Assembly (NCBI GenBank): GCA_963971285.1
Contig: OZ020244.1
Span: 35,464,001-35,528,000, forward strand
Reading direction: 5' to 3'
DNA from: Astropecten irregularis
Taxonomy: Eukaryota; Echinodermata; Asteroidea; Paxillosida; Astropectinidae
Length of the DNA stretch: 64,000 nt
Shown here: positions 24,914 to 39,900 of the stretch, piece after piece
Layout: each line of letters begins with the position of its first letter
Position numbering within the stretch: position 1 is the first letter of the stretch
Notes under the pieces: generated by a model
Seen by the model: only the letters and a program-made list of their open reading frames with translations
What the model was told of the DNA's origin: nothing
Database searches by the model: none
Position numbers and translations under genes: made by a program

Positions 24914-27900
24914 CACACGTAAAACCTGACGTGCGGTATTAAAGAGGATGTTCAACACTCAACAAACCTCACTTTATTTGTTAGAACTATAATCATTAAA
25001 TTACTTGACACGAGAAAAAAAAAATTATCTTACACTGAACACAGAAAGAGAGTCTTTTTGATGATTTTTCTATCAACATGCTCAACGCGCAAGCTACCCC
25101 AAAATTGAAACTGTCTGAATTTCGTCAATGGGGGCAGCAGATATTTAATGAAAAGGCTCTGTTATGTGACGTAATGAGCCTTTTCATTTAATAAAAAGGC
25201 TCCGTAATGTCACGTCACAAAATCACACAGATTTGTCTGCTGCCTCCATTGACGAAATTCAGACAGTTTCACTTTTGGGGTAGCTTGCAGGTCGAGCATA
25301 TTGAGAGAAAAAATCATCAAAAAGACTCTTTCTGTGTTCAGTGTGAGATAAATATTTTTTTTTTCTCATGTCAAGTAATTTTAATGATTATATAGTTCTA
25401 ACAAATAAAGCGAGGTTTGTTGAGTGTTGAACATCCTCTTTAAAGGTACATGTAGTATCATACTTTGGTTTTTGTCACAGAAATACAGATTCGTGGGCAA
25501 AAATATCAAGGAAGATACAGTACAAGTAATCTGTGAAAATTTCAGTGCCATACGTTGCCCACTTTTTGAGAAAACAGTGCAAAATGGCCACAGTATTTCT
25601 TAAGTATTTCGTCTTTTATATTTGATCTTGTTTTACTAATTTCTGGATAAATACACCATTTCAGGCGGAAAGATTTTAACAGCATGTTTCTACCAGCACC
25701 ATCTTCATAGCCTGAAAGTTATCCGTAAATCTGTGAATATTTCTGTTTTGGTCTCTTACCAAAGTATGATACTACCTAGTAGACGTACACGTCAGGCATT
25801 AAATGAGATTCGGTTCAATGAGCCCAGTTATAATACTGAGTTCTATGGGGCCCGTGCGTTTGCTGTTGCTGTGCCACGCCTGTGGAACAAGCTCCCTATC
25901 TCGATTCGCATGAAGCCAACAATGGAATCTTTTAAGTCTTCATTAAAAACATATTTATTTCAACGGTATTTTATCTAAATTCAGTTCTATTCATGTTTTG
26001 TGGAAGTGTATTTTTAATTTATTTGTAACTTAAAATTTCATATTGCCTTTTTAGTTTTGGTAATCTTCTTTGTAACCTTTTAAGCCTTTTAATTGTTTTT
26101 AACATTTTTAGAATTTTTGTACGTAACTAAATTTCTCTCAATTTTTTAATGTAATTTTATCCATTTGTAAAGAGCTTTGAGATTGTGTTTACAATGTGAA
26201 GCGCTATTTAAGAATGTATTTATTATTATTATTATTATTAAAGCATACCTGCTCTCTAGAAGTCCGACCACAATAGCAATGAGATAGCTTGGGATGGGAA
26301 CTGTCTGCTGGAAGAGATAGGTCTTCTTAGAGGCATCAGTAGCACAGGGTTCGTCTCCTACCCTCTCAGCACTCATCAGAGCAACCAGGTCCCTTGGTAC
26401 TGTCACCTAGAGTGTCAATGACCATTCCAAACACTATCTTTACTAAAAGGGTGCACAAAAAGAAACTTCCGTTGATTTTGCTTTAAATGCTTTAAGTAAG
26501 GAGGGCCTGACGCATTTTGATCCTAACAGGATCTTTCTCAAAGGCAAACTGACGGAAGGACAAGAACATAGAAGTGAATGGAAACACAAATGTATGGATG
26601 AGGGAGTCAGGACAATGGGAGAGGGGATTGGTCACACACAGAGGGGTCAGGTAGGCAAGATCAAAGTTGCCAGACTACAAAGGGGTTGGGAAGAATGGGG
26701 CTGGGGGATAGGGATTAACAAAGAAGGTCATTTGACCCAGGGTCAACTTTCATTGAAAGTTTTTTTTTTTCCATTCAAAATTTGTATCAAGCAGGAAAAA
26801 ACAGCCACGGTCGTGACAGTAATCAAAATCAGGACGTTGAATAACCAACAACCCCTAGATAAAGTCAGCGCAAACAAACACAGACAAATTAATTCTTAAA
26901 GGCAACAAATATTATGTAAATATATGGAAATTGGATGGGCGATCCTGTTTTTATGTTTTTTTCTTAATGCTTGGAGTTAGGAGGGCAGGATGCATTTTGA
27001 TCCTAACAGAATCTCAATCCTGCTACTGGATTTTTTTTCATCAACATGATCAAGGATAACTCTTCATGCTTTTTAATTAAGTAAATGCCTAGACGGCTTA
27101 ACGAGCTCAACAAAGTTGGCCCCCCTGTACATGTATATGTACGTGTAATCTCGCAAAGCCAATTAGGGTGAAATTATGCCTATTGGTTTGATAAGCACCT
27201 GCGACACAATAAGGCACGTGTGTACACCATAGACGTACTTATTGGAGAGATTTTGTGCCGCCCATAAGGCCGAAAAAAAAAAAATTGTTGTGTTGCCCTC
27301 AAGTGGAAAAATTTAAATTTTGGGTCGGTCGGTCGTTTTTTTTAATTTTTTTTTTTGCCGACTTTCAAACATTGAAAATTAAATACTGTGTCGTTCATAT
27401 ACATGGTCACCAGGGCTTATAAATCAACGGTCTTGGGCCGTTTTGAGGAGACATGCTTTTTTACTGCTAAATCTTACATTTTCTGTCAAAAATTGTGAGT
27501 TAAAAAGAAAAATAAATAAATAAAAAATCCCGACCAAAAGTTTTGGCATTTTACGGTTGGTCGCTGAGGGCAACACAACAATTTTTGTTTTTTCGGCCTA
27601 AAGAACACGCACGAAGGGTGGGGGGGGGGGGGGGTGGGGGTTGTTTACGGATGCGTATGCCATGCGTACAGGGGTCTGGGGGGTCAGGCCAATGAGTGCG
27701 TCCTGTACCCAAACGTAAAATTTGCATAATCATATCACGCGAGAAGAGAGAAAAAAGTGGGGAAAAAAGCACCGTTTTTTTTTTCCCTTCTTCAACAATA
27801 AGAGTACACTCTTTGAAAGGCATTCCAGTCAAAGTGTTCTTGTCGGCCCTCAAATTCAAAATGACTGCGCCCAGGATGGCTTCAAAGCATCTACGCACGG

Positions 27901-30900
27901 AGAATGAGGAGCTAGCACTCTATCAATTTTATCAATAAAAAATAGTAAAATATGTGTGTATAAAAAAAATGGTTATGTACACTTAATAAGTCATTCATTT
28001 CAGAATTTGAAAGTGGGGTCATTCCATGTCAGACCAACACACTTTTTTACCTTAGGTCTTCTGATTTTTATAAAAATTAGTATGCAAGTAGGTATCAATG
28101 AGTAATGAATGCATGCCAATTTTTAGTGGAATCCCTCCACCCATGTGGCCAGTACGCATGCGCCAAAAATACGGACATTTTCATGTTCTGACACTACCTT
28201 GCACAGGATTAAACTATAACTCGGTCATATTTCAACAAAAATATGCAAGTGTGGTATCAAAATAGCTAGGGTATAGCTAGGGGGGTCCAAAATTGTGTCT
28301 AGCCCCCCCCCCCCCACCCCCCCACCCCAAAAAAAATACAAGTGGAATTTTTTTTTGAAAACACTGGATTTTTTCAGTTATTAAGCGCCAATTACATAAA
28401 AAACGCGTTGTGTGGGCTATACTTTGCATGTTTTTTGACCCCTTATAAGACATAGCAGAAGCGAGTATTAGAAGAACCCAAAATATTGGGTCTTCTAGCC
28501 CCCCCCAAAAATTTATTGCTCTTCTAGCCCCCCAAAAATGTTGGCCCTAGAACCGCGCATGGTCATGTGATCAGATAGGTGACACCATGAAGCACCTTGC
28601 TACCAAAGCAAGTCTTCACAGGCCCTATGAGGATCACATATTGAAAAGAAAATTTCAAGGAATCATTTCAGTGTGTTGAATTCCATCAGTTTCAGTTTTC
28701 ATGGCACCGAACAATTGAATGCATTTTTACTATCATGGTCTTCATGGAGGTCAACATACATCAACCATTAATATACTTGTACGCAGGTTGTCGTCCCATT
28801 ATTGTTTATACTGAAGATCTAACAAAAATGGTTCTGGGCCAACATCTTGTTCATTGCTTTATTAGACCATTCCATTTCTTTCTAAGACAAAATAATCAAT
28901 AATGTTTCTTTCTTCATTTTCCAATTACAATATAAGCAAGGAATTTTAGTATTTCAACTTATTATTTCCCTATGGTTACAAAGCTTATAAACCAAATCCA
29001 ACATTCTCCACTGGAATTTTATGGATCTTGCTCGTTGGCGGCTGATGTTATTTGTTAGTTGTCATTAGTCAGTTAGTATGATCCATTGCATGATTTGTAT
29101 CTGAAGTTATTCTGAACCCTGCTGGAACAAAAACACAACATGGAGAAACATATTCCATTGGAGTCAAATACTTAAGATCCTTTAAATTGAAGTCCCAACA
29201 CCATGAACACAGAACAAGGTGAAAATGTGGGTGTTTTATACATTGCAGATTAAAGGAGAATGAGATACGATGGGAAATTTAAGATTACATAAGGGGAAAT
29301 CACAATATATTGCCTACAGAACAAAGGTGTGTTTTATACAGTCTCTGAGGTACTGCAGGATAAAGGACAATGAGACATCAATTGGGAAAATTTAAATTAC
29401 ATTAAAGGGAACTGCACAGAGAAAGTTGTGAGGCCTATTGTTATTAAAGGGGACAAAACTACGCATGCATTGATCAGAAAAAATTCCATAAAATCATCAA
29501 TTTTCAAGTGCCCAGCGAAATTTCAATGGAATCTTGTAGAGAAAGACCTGTTCTATCAGGCAAACGTTGTTTCGTGAAATTTCAGAATGATACTTTTTTT
29601 TAAATCTAGGTCAAAGGTCAAAGTTCGTGTGTCAAAGGTCATGGGTATCCACTTTTACTTTTTCTCTATTTTTAGTGTAGCATCACTTAGAGCATCTAAT
29701 TCCGGTCATTTTGATACCACACTTGCATATTTTTGTAGAAATATGACCGAGTTATAGTTTAATCCAGTGCAAAGGTAGTGTCAGAACATGTATTTTTGGC
29801 GCATGCGTACTGGCCACATGGGTGGAGGGATTCCACTAAAAATTGGCATGCATTCATTACTCATTGATACCTACTTGCATACTAATTTTTATAAAAATCG
29901 GAAGACCTAAGGTAAAAAAGTGTGTTGGTCTGACATGGAATGACCCAGTGACGTCCCAATAACGGTACCGGCCTGGATTACTGTGACATTTTAATGATGC
30001 TAAAGCAAGGTACCACGAGAAGTGAAAAACCTAATGTGGAATGAGTATGCGTACAGGGGGGAGGAGGGGGTTGGGACCATTGCGTACGCCATGGTGTAAA
30101 TAGGGGGGGGGGAGGTAAAAAAAAGTCGGCAATTCGTGCTTACATACTTTATGGACGGCCCCTTACACTATGTACAATACTGTGTCAGTCATGGGTGATA
30201 ATAAGGATGGTACAAAATAGAAAGACCCACCTTAGCGCTGTAGGGTGCCTTGACTCCTGGTGTGTCTTGGCATGGAACCATGCTGCGTGCATGTATGGCC
30301 TGCAAAAGGTACCAGTCCACAAAATAAATATATGAGAAATAAGACTTTAAAAGAGCTTAAAGGTAATATCATACTTTGGATTTTGTCAAAGAAATACAAA
30401 TTCATGGGCACAAATATCATGAAAGATACAGTCACAGTCATCTGTGAAAATTTCAGTCCCATACGGTGCCCACTTTTTGAGAAAATCCTGAAAAACGGCC
30501 ACAGTATTTCTGAAGTCTTTTCTCTTTTATTTTTTATCTTTCAAAATATCAAAAAGATTTTTGGTCGTTGTTTTACTCATTTCTGGATAAATACACCATT
30601 TCAGGCTGAACCATTTTAACGGTAGGTTTCTACCAGCACCATCTTCATACACTGAACGTTATAGGTAAATCTGTGAACATTTCTGTTTTGGTCTCTTACC
30701 AAAGTATGATACTACCTTCAATGCATGGTGGAAGTACTAAATAAGGTATTTGTGTGGCTATTTAAGCCATCGGTTCTTCTCATGGTGACACTGCACCGCA
30801 GAGCTACCTTATAGTCAAGGAGAAAAGTTTTCTGAAAACCCTCTTATTACGGAGTTAGCTCAACCCCCACTACATCTATGGTTGACTTCATATTTATGGA

Positions 30901-33900
30901 AGTTTATACCATTAACAGCTTTGCTAGGTACTATGTGACTTCAAATTGTGGTATCACTTTGGAGAAAATGTGGTATCATTTGAGGATCAACAAAAAACAA
31001 GATTTACTTTCCCACAATGCAACAGAAAAAAGGGGCGTGGTTGTATTTTCTGCCCCCCCCCCCCCCCCTCCCAAGTCCTTGATATGTATTTTGGTGAATG
31101 ATTATGGGATTATATAATTCATAATCCATTTACAGAGAAATAACAATTAAAAAAATAAGTCAGAAGCAAGAGCTTAAACCCATTTGTTTCATTTTCTTTT
31201 GTTTTTCTTAATTTTTTGGGGGAAATATTACAATAATTTTTGGGATATTTTTAATACACAAAAGTGCTACCACAATTTGAGGCCACATAGTACCTAGAAA
31301 TGTTCCCAGAGGTCTGCTTAATCAATTTCTTAAGTCAGACCTTAGATGTGGTCGGGGTTGAGAACTCCATTGTTTTCATGGTCCGTGCTCCTCGACTATT
31401 AAAGGTACAACTGTAGTATCATACTTTGGTAGCATACTGCAACAGAAATCTTCACAGATTTACCTGTATCTTATGAACTTACAGGGTATAAACATTGTGA
31501 TGGTAGAAACATATTTCCGCCTATAATGCTGTATTTATCCAGACAAGAGTAAAACCAGTGACCAAAAATTATTTGTGAACTTTTGAAGATCAAACATAAA
31601 AGAGAAAAGACTTAAGAAATAATGCGGGCCGTTTTTCACTGTTTTCTCAAAAAGCGGGCACCGTATGGGACTGAAATTTGCACAGATTACTTTTACTGTA
31701 TCTTCCTTGATATTTTTGCCCATGAATCTGTATTTCTTTGATAAAGCCCATGCATTTCTTCTTTAATAATTAGATTTTTTTTTAAGGTAAAAGTCGGCAT
31801 CCTGCTTCTGTCGAACAGGGTGATAACCAAAGGTGCATTCGTTTAGCTCCCCCGGGTCGACACCAGTCAATCTCGTCCCCATGCTCTCGCTTGTGTTGTG
31901 CAGTATAGCAGGACCATAGGTGGCAAGTGCGTTAGGCACTCGCCTCTCACCAATGTGAGTCTGGTTTGAATCCAGCCTAGGTCATATGTGAGTAGAGTTG
32001 TGCGTTGCTTCTCTCCTATGCTACGAGGGTTTTTCTCCAGGTGATCCGGTTTTCCACCCTCCACAAAAATCAAACACTTTCAATCTCAGGCTGTACTCCG
32101 TGATCATATATGAGTTGATGTGGCTGGCGGCCAAGGGCGCCCATGAAAGCCTACTACTCGATCATGTTGAAGTCGCATTCTTTGCAATTCAGAACCCCAG
32201 CTGCGAGTAAGGATGATTAGCTTCCCAAATTATTATTATTATTATTATTTTTATGACAATTCCCAGTGAGGGCTGACCGTGATAGCTAAACGAATGAACC
32301 CCAAGTAACAAGATTTAATTGCTACGTACTGTAATCATCAGGAGTGTGTACATATACAGAATATGTACTTCACAAGAGACAATTTCTGTGAAATTGAACA
32401 TTAGAAGCGTGTGACACGTGAGCGTGTGACATGTGAGCATGTGACACGTGAGCATGTGACATGTGAGCATGTGACACGTGTGCAAATCAAAGACTGGTTG
32501 ACAATCCTCGCAGTTCATTGTCATTTTTCAATAATGATTTGTGCCTAAGCTCATTATGCGTAATTGTTTTGTGTATAGGCAAGGTCTACCATTCTTGATC
32601 ATTAGATCACACTGTGACACAATGTCAAAATAGTGAACACAAACATGTTTAAAGAGGATGTTCGACACTCGACAAACCTCGCTTTATTTGTTAGAACTAT
32701 AATCATTAAATCATTAATCATTAATCACTGTGTTCAGTGTGAGATAAATAATTTTTTTTCTCATATCAAGTAATTTAAAGGCAGTATCATACTTTGGTTT
32801 TTGTCAAAGAAGTACAGATTCATGGGCAAAAATATCAAGGAAGATACAGTCACAGTCATCTGTGGAAATTTCAATTCCATACGGTGAACACTTATTGCGA
32901 AAATCGTGAGAAACGGCCACAGTATTTCTTAAGTCTTTTCTCTTTTATTTTTGATCTTTTAAAAGATCAACAAGATTTTCGGTCGTTGTTTTACTCATTT
33001 CTGGATAAATACACCATTTCAGGCAGAAACATTTTAACGGTAGGTTTCTACTAGCATCATCTTCATACCATACCCTGAAAGTTATACATAAATCTGTGGA
33101 CATTTCTGTTTTGGTGTCTTACCAAGGTATGATACAGCCTTTAAGGATTATACATGTAGTTCTAACAAATAAAGCGAGGTTTGTTGAGTGTTGAACATCC
33201 TCTTTAAGAACTAAATTATATAGTGCATGCATGCCATGCACAATGGGAGGCACTAGTGATTATCTTATCCAACAGCTCCAGTCATGATCATATTGTATGG
33301 CGACGAAATTGCCCATCACTATGACAACATTCAATTAACTACAGGATGGTAACAACCTCCCTTTGTACATACTATGTCAGGGATGAGATTGACCAATGAT
33401 AAAAATGTCTGAAAACAGCTGACAGGGAGCATAAAAAGTCTGAAATTTAGAATCTCCTATACTTTTGTACACAGCCTGTGAGGAAAAAAAGTCTGAAATC
33501 CAAAACACAAAAGTCTGAAATCAGACTTTAATCTGAGAAATCTCATCCCTGATATGATCAATTTACATTGAATTCATATACTGTGATTAGATATAAAAAC
33601 CAAAGAAAACTCAAATCCATATAAAGGGTGCACAAAAAGTAACTTCTAGATCTAATCGGTTTGGGGTGATATGAGTAGTCTGAGTGTTTAGAGCACATCT
33701 TAAAGGGATGGTACAGAACTGGTGTTTGCGACAAAACCGTTGCTGACAGTGGATTGGTGGAAGCACATTATGTAATCCATCATATACCTTAACTGACAAA
33801 CCTGTAGAAGTTTGAGGTCAATCAGCCATCTGGGTCACGAGAAAATAGTGAAAACCCGTGTACGGAGAACTGTACACATTTCAACGAATGAATAAAACGC

Positions 33901-36900
33901 TTTCGAAGCGATTTATTCCAATCGGAAAATAGTTTCAGTTATTTCTCAACGAATATGGCATTTCAGACAAAAACATTTCATGGGATGTTTTCTCCTATCA
34001 TCACCATAATACTGTGTAAGTTTTATGTGAATCTGTGATTATGAAGTGTATTTTGTCTTACCAATTCTGTACCCTCCCTTTAAGCTTCATTTTGATGCCC
34101 TACTTCAGGGGTGGGCAACCTTCATGAATCAATGGGCCAGAAACGAGGAATGGAAAATTTGGCAGGCCGCACTATGGTCAACAATGCACTTTCAATTTCA
34201 AACATTCAGTAACGAGGATTTTCTTAGAGGGCAACCCCACTAAGGAACACAACCTGACAACTACTGAGAGGTGTTGGTTTCAGGTATACAATGACCACAT
34301 GTGCATTTAGGCACATCACAAGCGCCAGCAATATCACTCCGCACTTGCGCTAAAAATAGCACATCGGATCTCGGGCAAATTACATTGCAACCATGCAAAC
34401 GTGTGGTATGTCCGCGTGCATGCATGGTGTTCACTACGTGCGTGAGTCAATGTTTGTCTGACATTCGGGGACTCGTGTGACGTCATTAGTGCGGAGCGCT
34501 ATTAATAGGGAACTCGGAGCTAGCTCGTTCTTTGTGTTTATACCGTACCGAGCTGTGTGAAGCACATACCAATTTTTTTTCTTACTTGATGCGTCTCGCG
34601 GGCCGCATAGAAATCAACGGCCTGCAGGCCGTAGGCTGCCCACCCCTACCCTACTTGATACCAAGGACTCAACACTGTTCAATACACACGCTATTGTTTG
34701 TCAAAAGGTACAAAACCAAAAGTTGCACTTTTAGGTATACAGGTTGAACTTACCATGCGCTATATTGCATAGGGCGATATTGTTTGGGTCTACAATGGGT
34801 TACACACAGCTACACGCTGTATACCTAAAAGTGCAACTTTTGGTTTTGTACCTTTTGACAAACAATGCTGTGTCCATTGAACAGTGTTGAGTCAATTTGG
34901 CATCAAGTAGGGCATCAAAATGCAGCTTAAGATGTGCTCTAAACATCTACTCAGACTACTCATATCACCCCAAACCGATTAGATTTAGAGGGGTCGGGCG
35001 TCAAAATCAACAGAAGTTACTTTTTGTGCGCCCTTAACTTGTACATGTTTTCAGCAGCTTAAATTTACATAGACACTACAGTACAGTCATCGTGTCGATT
35101 TCTTTTCATTATTGGTGGGGATGATTGGCGATTTGGTGCCCTATGCGAGGGAACGAAACGACCAAGCGGTGAGGAGGGTGGTCCCGCACCAGGGACTTAA
35201 AAAAAAAAAACAGAGCATTTTAGAGCATTTAAAATTTATAAATGCTCAAAAATGCGACTTTTCAACTCTGTCTTTGTTAAAAACAATATTGCAATTTTTT
35301 TTTCTCATTATTTTGTTGGTACTTCAGAAATTTTGTCGAATGTAAATGACATTTAACCTCCAAATATTTTTTTTTGGGGGTGGGGGTTGGGCGGTGATAA
35401 TACACGCCATCCCTCCACCTCAAATATTTGGGGGGGGGGATTTATATCCCCCCATCCCCCCCGGGATCGACACCCATGAGTACAGTATAATGGGAGACTT
35501 TGGAGAATCGGTCTTCAAGTCAACAGCACACGTGCACGCACAACAGCGCAGGTACAAAACAACGCGCCCATGACGCTCACAATTGCGTGCGCGTGCGCTG
35601 CTGACTTGAAGACCAATTCTCCAAAGTCTCCCATTATGTTTGGGAAACATGGCTGAAGATTCTAGGGAATAAACCATTTGCGAGATAAATCTGAATAGTA
35701 TCTGGTACACAGGCTTCTTTCCTTGCATAGAAACACCTAAGTTTGAATTTCCCAGACTAAAGACTCTGTTGCTATATCACATGATTCGGGGCAAGCTTTT
35801 GCTTTAATAGTTACATAACAGACGTCTTGCACCAATGCACTGTTCATAATGGATAAGAATGGCACAAAGGAACCAGTCCATTCCAGAGATGGGTATCGCT
35901 ATGTAAAAGCTTGCCCCGAATCACGTGATATAGCAACAGTCTTTAGTCTGGGAAATTCAAATTGGGATGTTTATATGCAATGAAAGAAGTCGGCGTACCA
36001 GATACTATTCAGTTTTAACTCGCAAATGGCTTATTACCGGTAGTCATTTTTCCATGGTCATACAATGTACGATGTACGTGTACAGGTATCCCTTATGCCT
36101 CAATGTTCTAAATAATATCCTTAACACTAGCATTTGTCTGAGCCTTATAGTATTCATTACCTGGCACTGGCTGAAGAGATAAGGATGTTTCTTGCCTGCT
36201 GTTTGTGATGGCTGCAACCACTGCAGGGCAGAAGCACTGGATGACGTCTCATAGTTTATCCTGATGCACAGCTCTGCTCCCCTGACAAAAGACAGCACCT
36301 TGCTTTGACATTGTACCCTCTCTTTGGTCTTAACGGGAGACTTTGGAGAACCGGTCTTCTAGTCAACAGCTGCACACGCAGGCGCAAAACAATGCACGCA
36401 TGCTCACAACTGCGTGCGCATGCGCTGTTGACTTGAAGACCGGTTCTCCAAAGTCTCCCATTCTCAGATGTAGCCCCTTTTTTGCCACCAGGGGCCAATT
36501 TCAAAGAGCTGCTTAACCCTAACCTGCATTTTCCACACACGACGAGAGCTGCTTACCACACACTACCACAGTCTCCACAGTGGGACTGGATCATAAACCA
36601 TGCATTCCCATGAAAACCATAGCATAGGTGGCAAGTGCGTTAGGCACTCGCCTCTCACCAATGTGGCCCGGGTTCAATCCCGGCTTGGGTCATATGTGAG
36701 TAGAGTTGTGCGTTGGTTCTCTCCTATGCTACGAGGGTTTTTCTCCAGATGATCAGGTTTTCCTCCCTCCACAAAAATCAAACACTTTCGATCTCAGGCT
36801 GTACTCCGTGATCATATATGGGTTGATGTGGCTGGCAGCCAAGGGCGCCCATGAAAGCCTGCTACTCGATCACGTTGAAGTCGCATCCTTCGCAATTCAG

Positions 36901-39900
36901 CACCCCAGCTGCCAGTAAGGATGATTAGCCTCCCAAATTATTATAATTATTATAATTATTAAGTAACCACACTGTGGTGTATTGTGGTACTCAGGATACC
37001 ACACTTACGGGTGCACCCAAGTAAATAGTCCCAAAATCCGTCCGCCTAGCTCATTAATAAAAGTTACAGCACTCAATATATTTTAAATAAGAGAGTTCTG
37101 ATAGCTATAAAAAATGAGGGATTGAAGAAATATGGCACTGGACCTACTGCCTGGACTCTGGGCTTCCATTTGTGACCATTTGTGGTGCAATTGGGCGAGA
37201 AAGTGGGTCTATTTCAGCCGCTTTGCAGAGGGATGTTTTTTTGAAAATGGCTTCTTTGACTGAAGTGATCCATACCTTGTTTTAGGGGTGGTCAGTTGAG
37301 AATGAGTATATCTCAAAAATGCAATGGTCAACCGGTTCACCCACCATAAAATGAAAAGAAAATGAAAGGTGACATGTTCATCTGTGCAACTTGAACAGCT
37401 GTGAGAGTTATGTATATTTTTAAATGATTTTTGAAATAATTATACGGATTTATCACTGTTGTCTATGGGAGTTTATTTACTTGGGTGCAACCTTACCACA
37501 AGAGAAACCATTTGTGGTAAACTGTGGTATGGAGGTGGGATATACTGGATTAAGCACCAACATTTGCTTTTTAAAAGTACCATCTGACACCATTATTAAA
37601 TCAAATCAGTATGCCAGCCTATACTCCTTAAAATGTTCTGCTCAGCAAACAATAGCAGAATACAAGCCAAAAGCACGAACATTTGCTTGGTAATCCTGTT
37701 GGATCAAGGCCGAATTTTCATGCATTTTATTTGCAAAGTTTGTGCTTAACGGTAATATTATACTTTGGTTTTTGTCAAAGAAATACAGATTCATGGGCAA
37801 AAATATCAAGACAGATACAGTAACAGTTATCTGTGAAAATGTCAGTCCCATACGGTGCCCACTTTTTGAGAAAATAGTGAAAAACAGCCACAGTATTTCT
37901 TAAGTCTTTTCTCTTTTATTTTTGATCTTTTAAAAGATGATACGGCTTTGTTTAATTAATATATTCGTGAAATAACCACAAGGGAAACTGACTGAGTTTT
38001 TTAAGTCATTGAAAAGTGAACAAAGAAAAAAGAAAGCCGTATCCTCTTTGAGTGATCCCCCATGTACCGTTCCCAGGTTGCAGCATTGTTGCGTGTATCA
38101 TTGAAACGATCCCTGGGGTGTGACGGTGTGTGCGTGGTTTTATGGCTTCGGACTGCCAAACGAACAAAGATAGTTGACTACTGGGGTCACCACCAACATA
38201 GGGCTGGATGGCTCAGTTGGTAGAGCGCCTGTACGGTATTCAAGAGGTCGTCGGTTCGAATCCCGCTCCAGTCAATTTTTCTTTGTTCACTTTTCAATGA
38301 CTTAAAATAACTCAGTCAGTTTCCCTAGTTGGTTATTTCACGAAGTATGAATCTTATGAGATATATATGTAATTGAAGAGGGGGAACTAAGTTTTTTAGA
38401 TGTATCGTTTATTAATCAAGATTGTGTGATTAATCATAATAACAAGTTTACTTAATCTCCGCATCCTTTCATGGGAAAAATTGGTCAGGTGTGAAAAAGG
38501 ATTTGAAAAAACAATGACTATTCAATCCATATTTAAAGGCAGATATCTATGTCATCCCTTGCTCATTTTTCTTGACTGAGGTATCATTTGAAAGGCCAGG
38601 AAATGTCGTTTCTAAAAATGTGATTGATTCTTTAAAATAAAAATATCTAATATCTAATATATCTTAAATATCAAAATAAATTCTCTAGTTGACAGCTTTG
38701 TAATTGGTATTATGTTATCCGGCCTCACATTTAATTTTTTGCCTCCCTCTTGCTCTTTTTCCTTGGTATACAATCCTGCAGAACTCAAACTGCTATTTGT
38801 TTTTTCTAATTACGTGCCCGAGAATATTTTTAGTTTAAATATGTTTCAGGCCTTGATTTTTAATATTTAATATTCATAAATAAAAATATCGTTGGGCAAG
38901 TTACTTTTTGATAGCCTTGCTTCATATTGTCTTTACTCACTCATGCGTGAAGTATGGATCACAAGAATGGTATCAATTGAAAGCTGAGGAAATAAGCTTT
39001 TCAGATATATGTATCATTTATTATTCAAAAGTGAAATTTAAAATAGGATTAAACACTGACAAACCTAGGTTAGTAGGTTTCGGTTTTTTTCTGGGACACC
39101 CTGTACAGGCAGTGTGTATCTATTTTTAATATCCTTACTTGTTTTGCACACTGGAAGGCAGTTTGATGTGCAGCGCTGTCCCCAATGCCTTGTGAGGCTC
39201 AGCAAGATGGAAGTCTAGTTTCTCACCGCTGTTTTCATCACACACACTGGAGATCTGCAGGTTGCTTGTGTCCAGTATCTGATTTAAAATTGAAAAAAGA
39301 AAAACTGTCAACCCTAGCTCCCATTTACATTACATGTATACAACAATTTAACCACAGATGAATATTAAAGGTTCACTGTAATAAAAACACATCTGAAGTT
39401 AAATACATCTGTATTGTTATAAAACTCAACCTGCCTATCATTGTTTGTGCTAAAAAATATTGTATAATAGAAAAAGGAGGTATTCTAGACCCATAATTTA
39501 GCACCCCACTTTTCGCGACGAAAAACCTTGCTTACGTCACATGCAAAATGCCACACAGTATACTGTGGTGCGAGCTATACTAGTTCTGTAGGTGACATCA
39601 CACGCTATTGTTGCGTGGATCGGTTCCAAGGGGGACTTTTTTTGGGGACGGGGCAAACATGTACTGATTTTGTAACTTTTTGGTCAAAATGAAGCACTAG
39701 AAATATAAATTTATATAGTCATGCATTATGTATTAAGAAATTAGAGCACTTTCACCCCTATTCCAAATTTGATTACAGTAAACCTTTAACCCAGATGAAT
39801 ATTTTTACAGGTGTGGTCAGATTGGTATCCTGAATTTTAACTTAAAGGTATAATACATGATTGGTAATGGTCACTGAACAGCCCTCATACTTTGTATGAT

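Larger units (their letters stand above)
33624..35034. repeat. Foldback element Q with two nested insertions
   Basis: Arms begin AAGGGTGCACAAAAAGTAAC and pair over ~230 bp each, including GCAACTTTTGGTTTTGTACC near the centre. The left arm is split by family K (33714-34079) and an hAT element (34106-34648); the right arm is uninterrupted. Confidence 0.9.
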
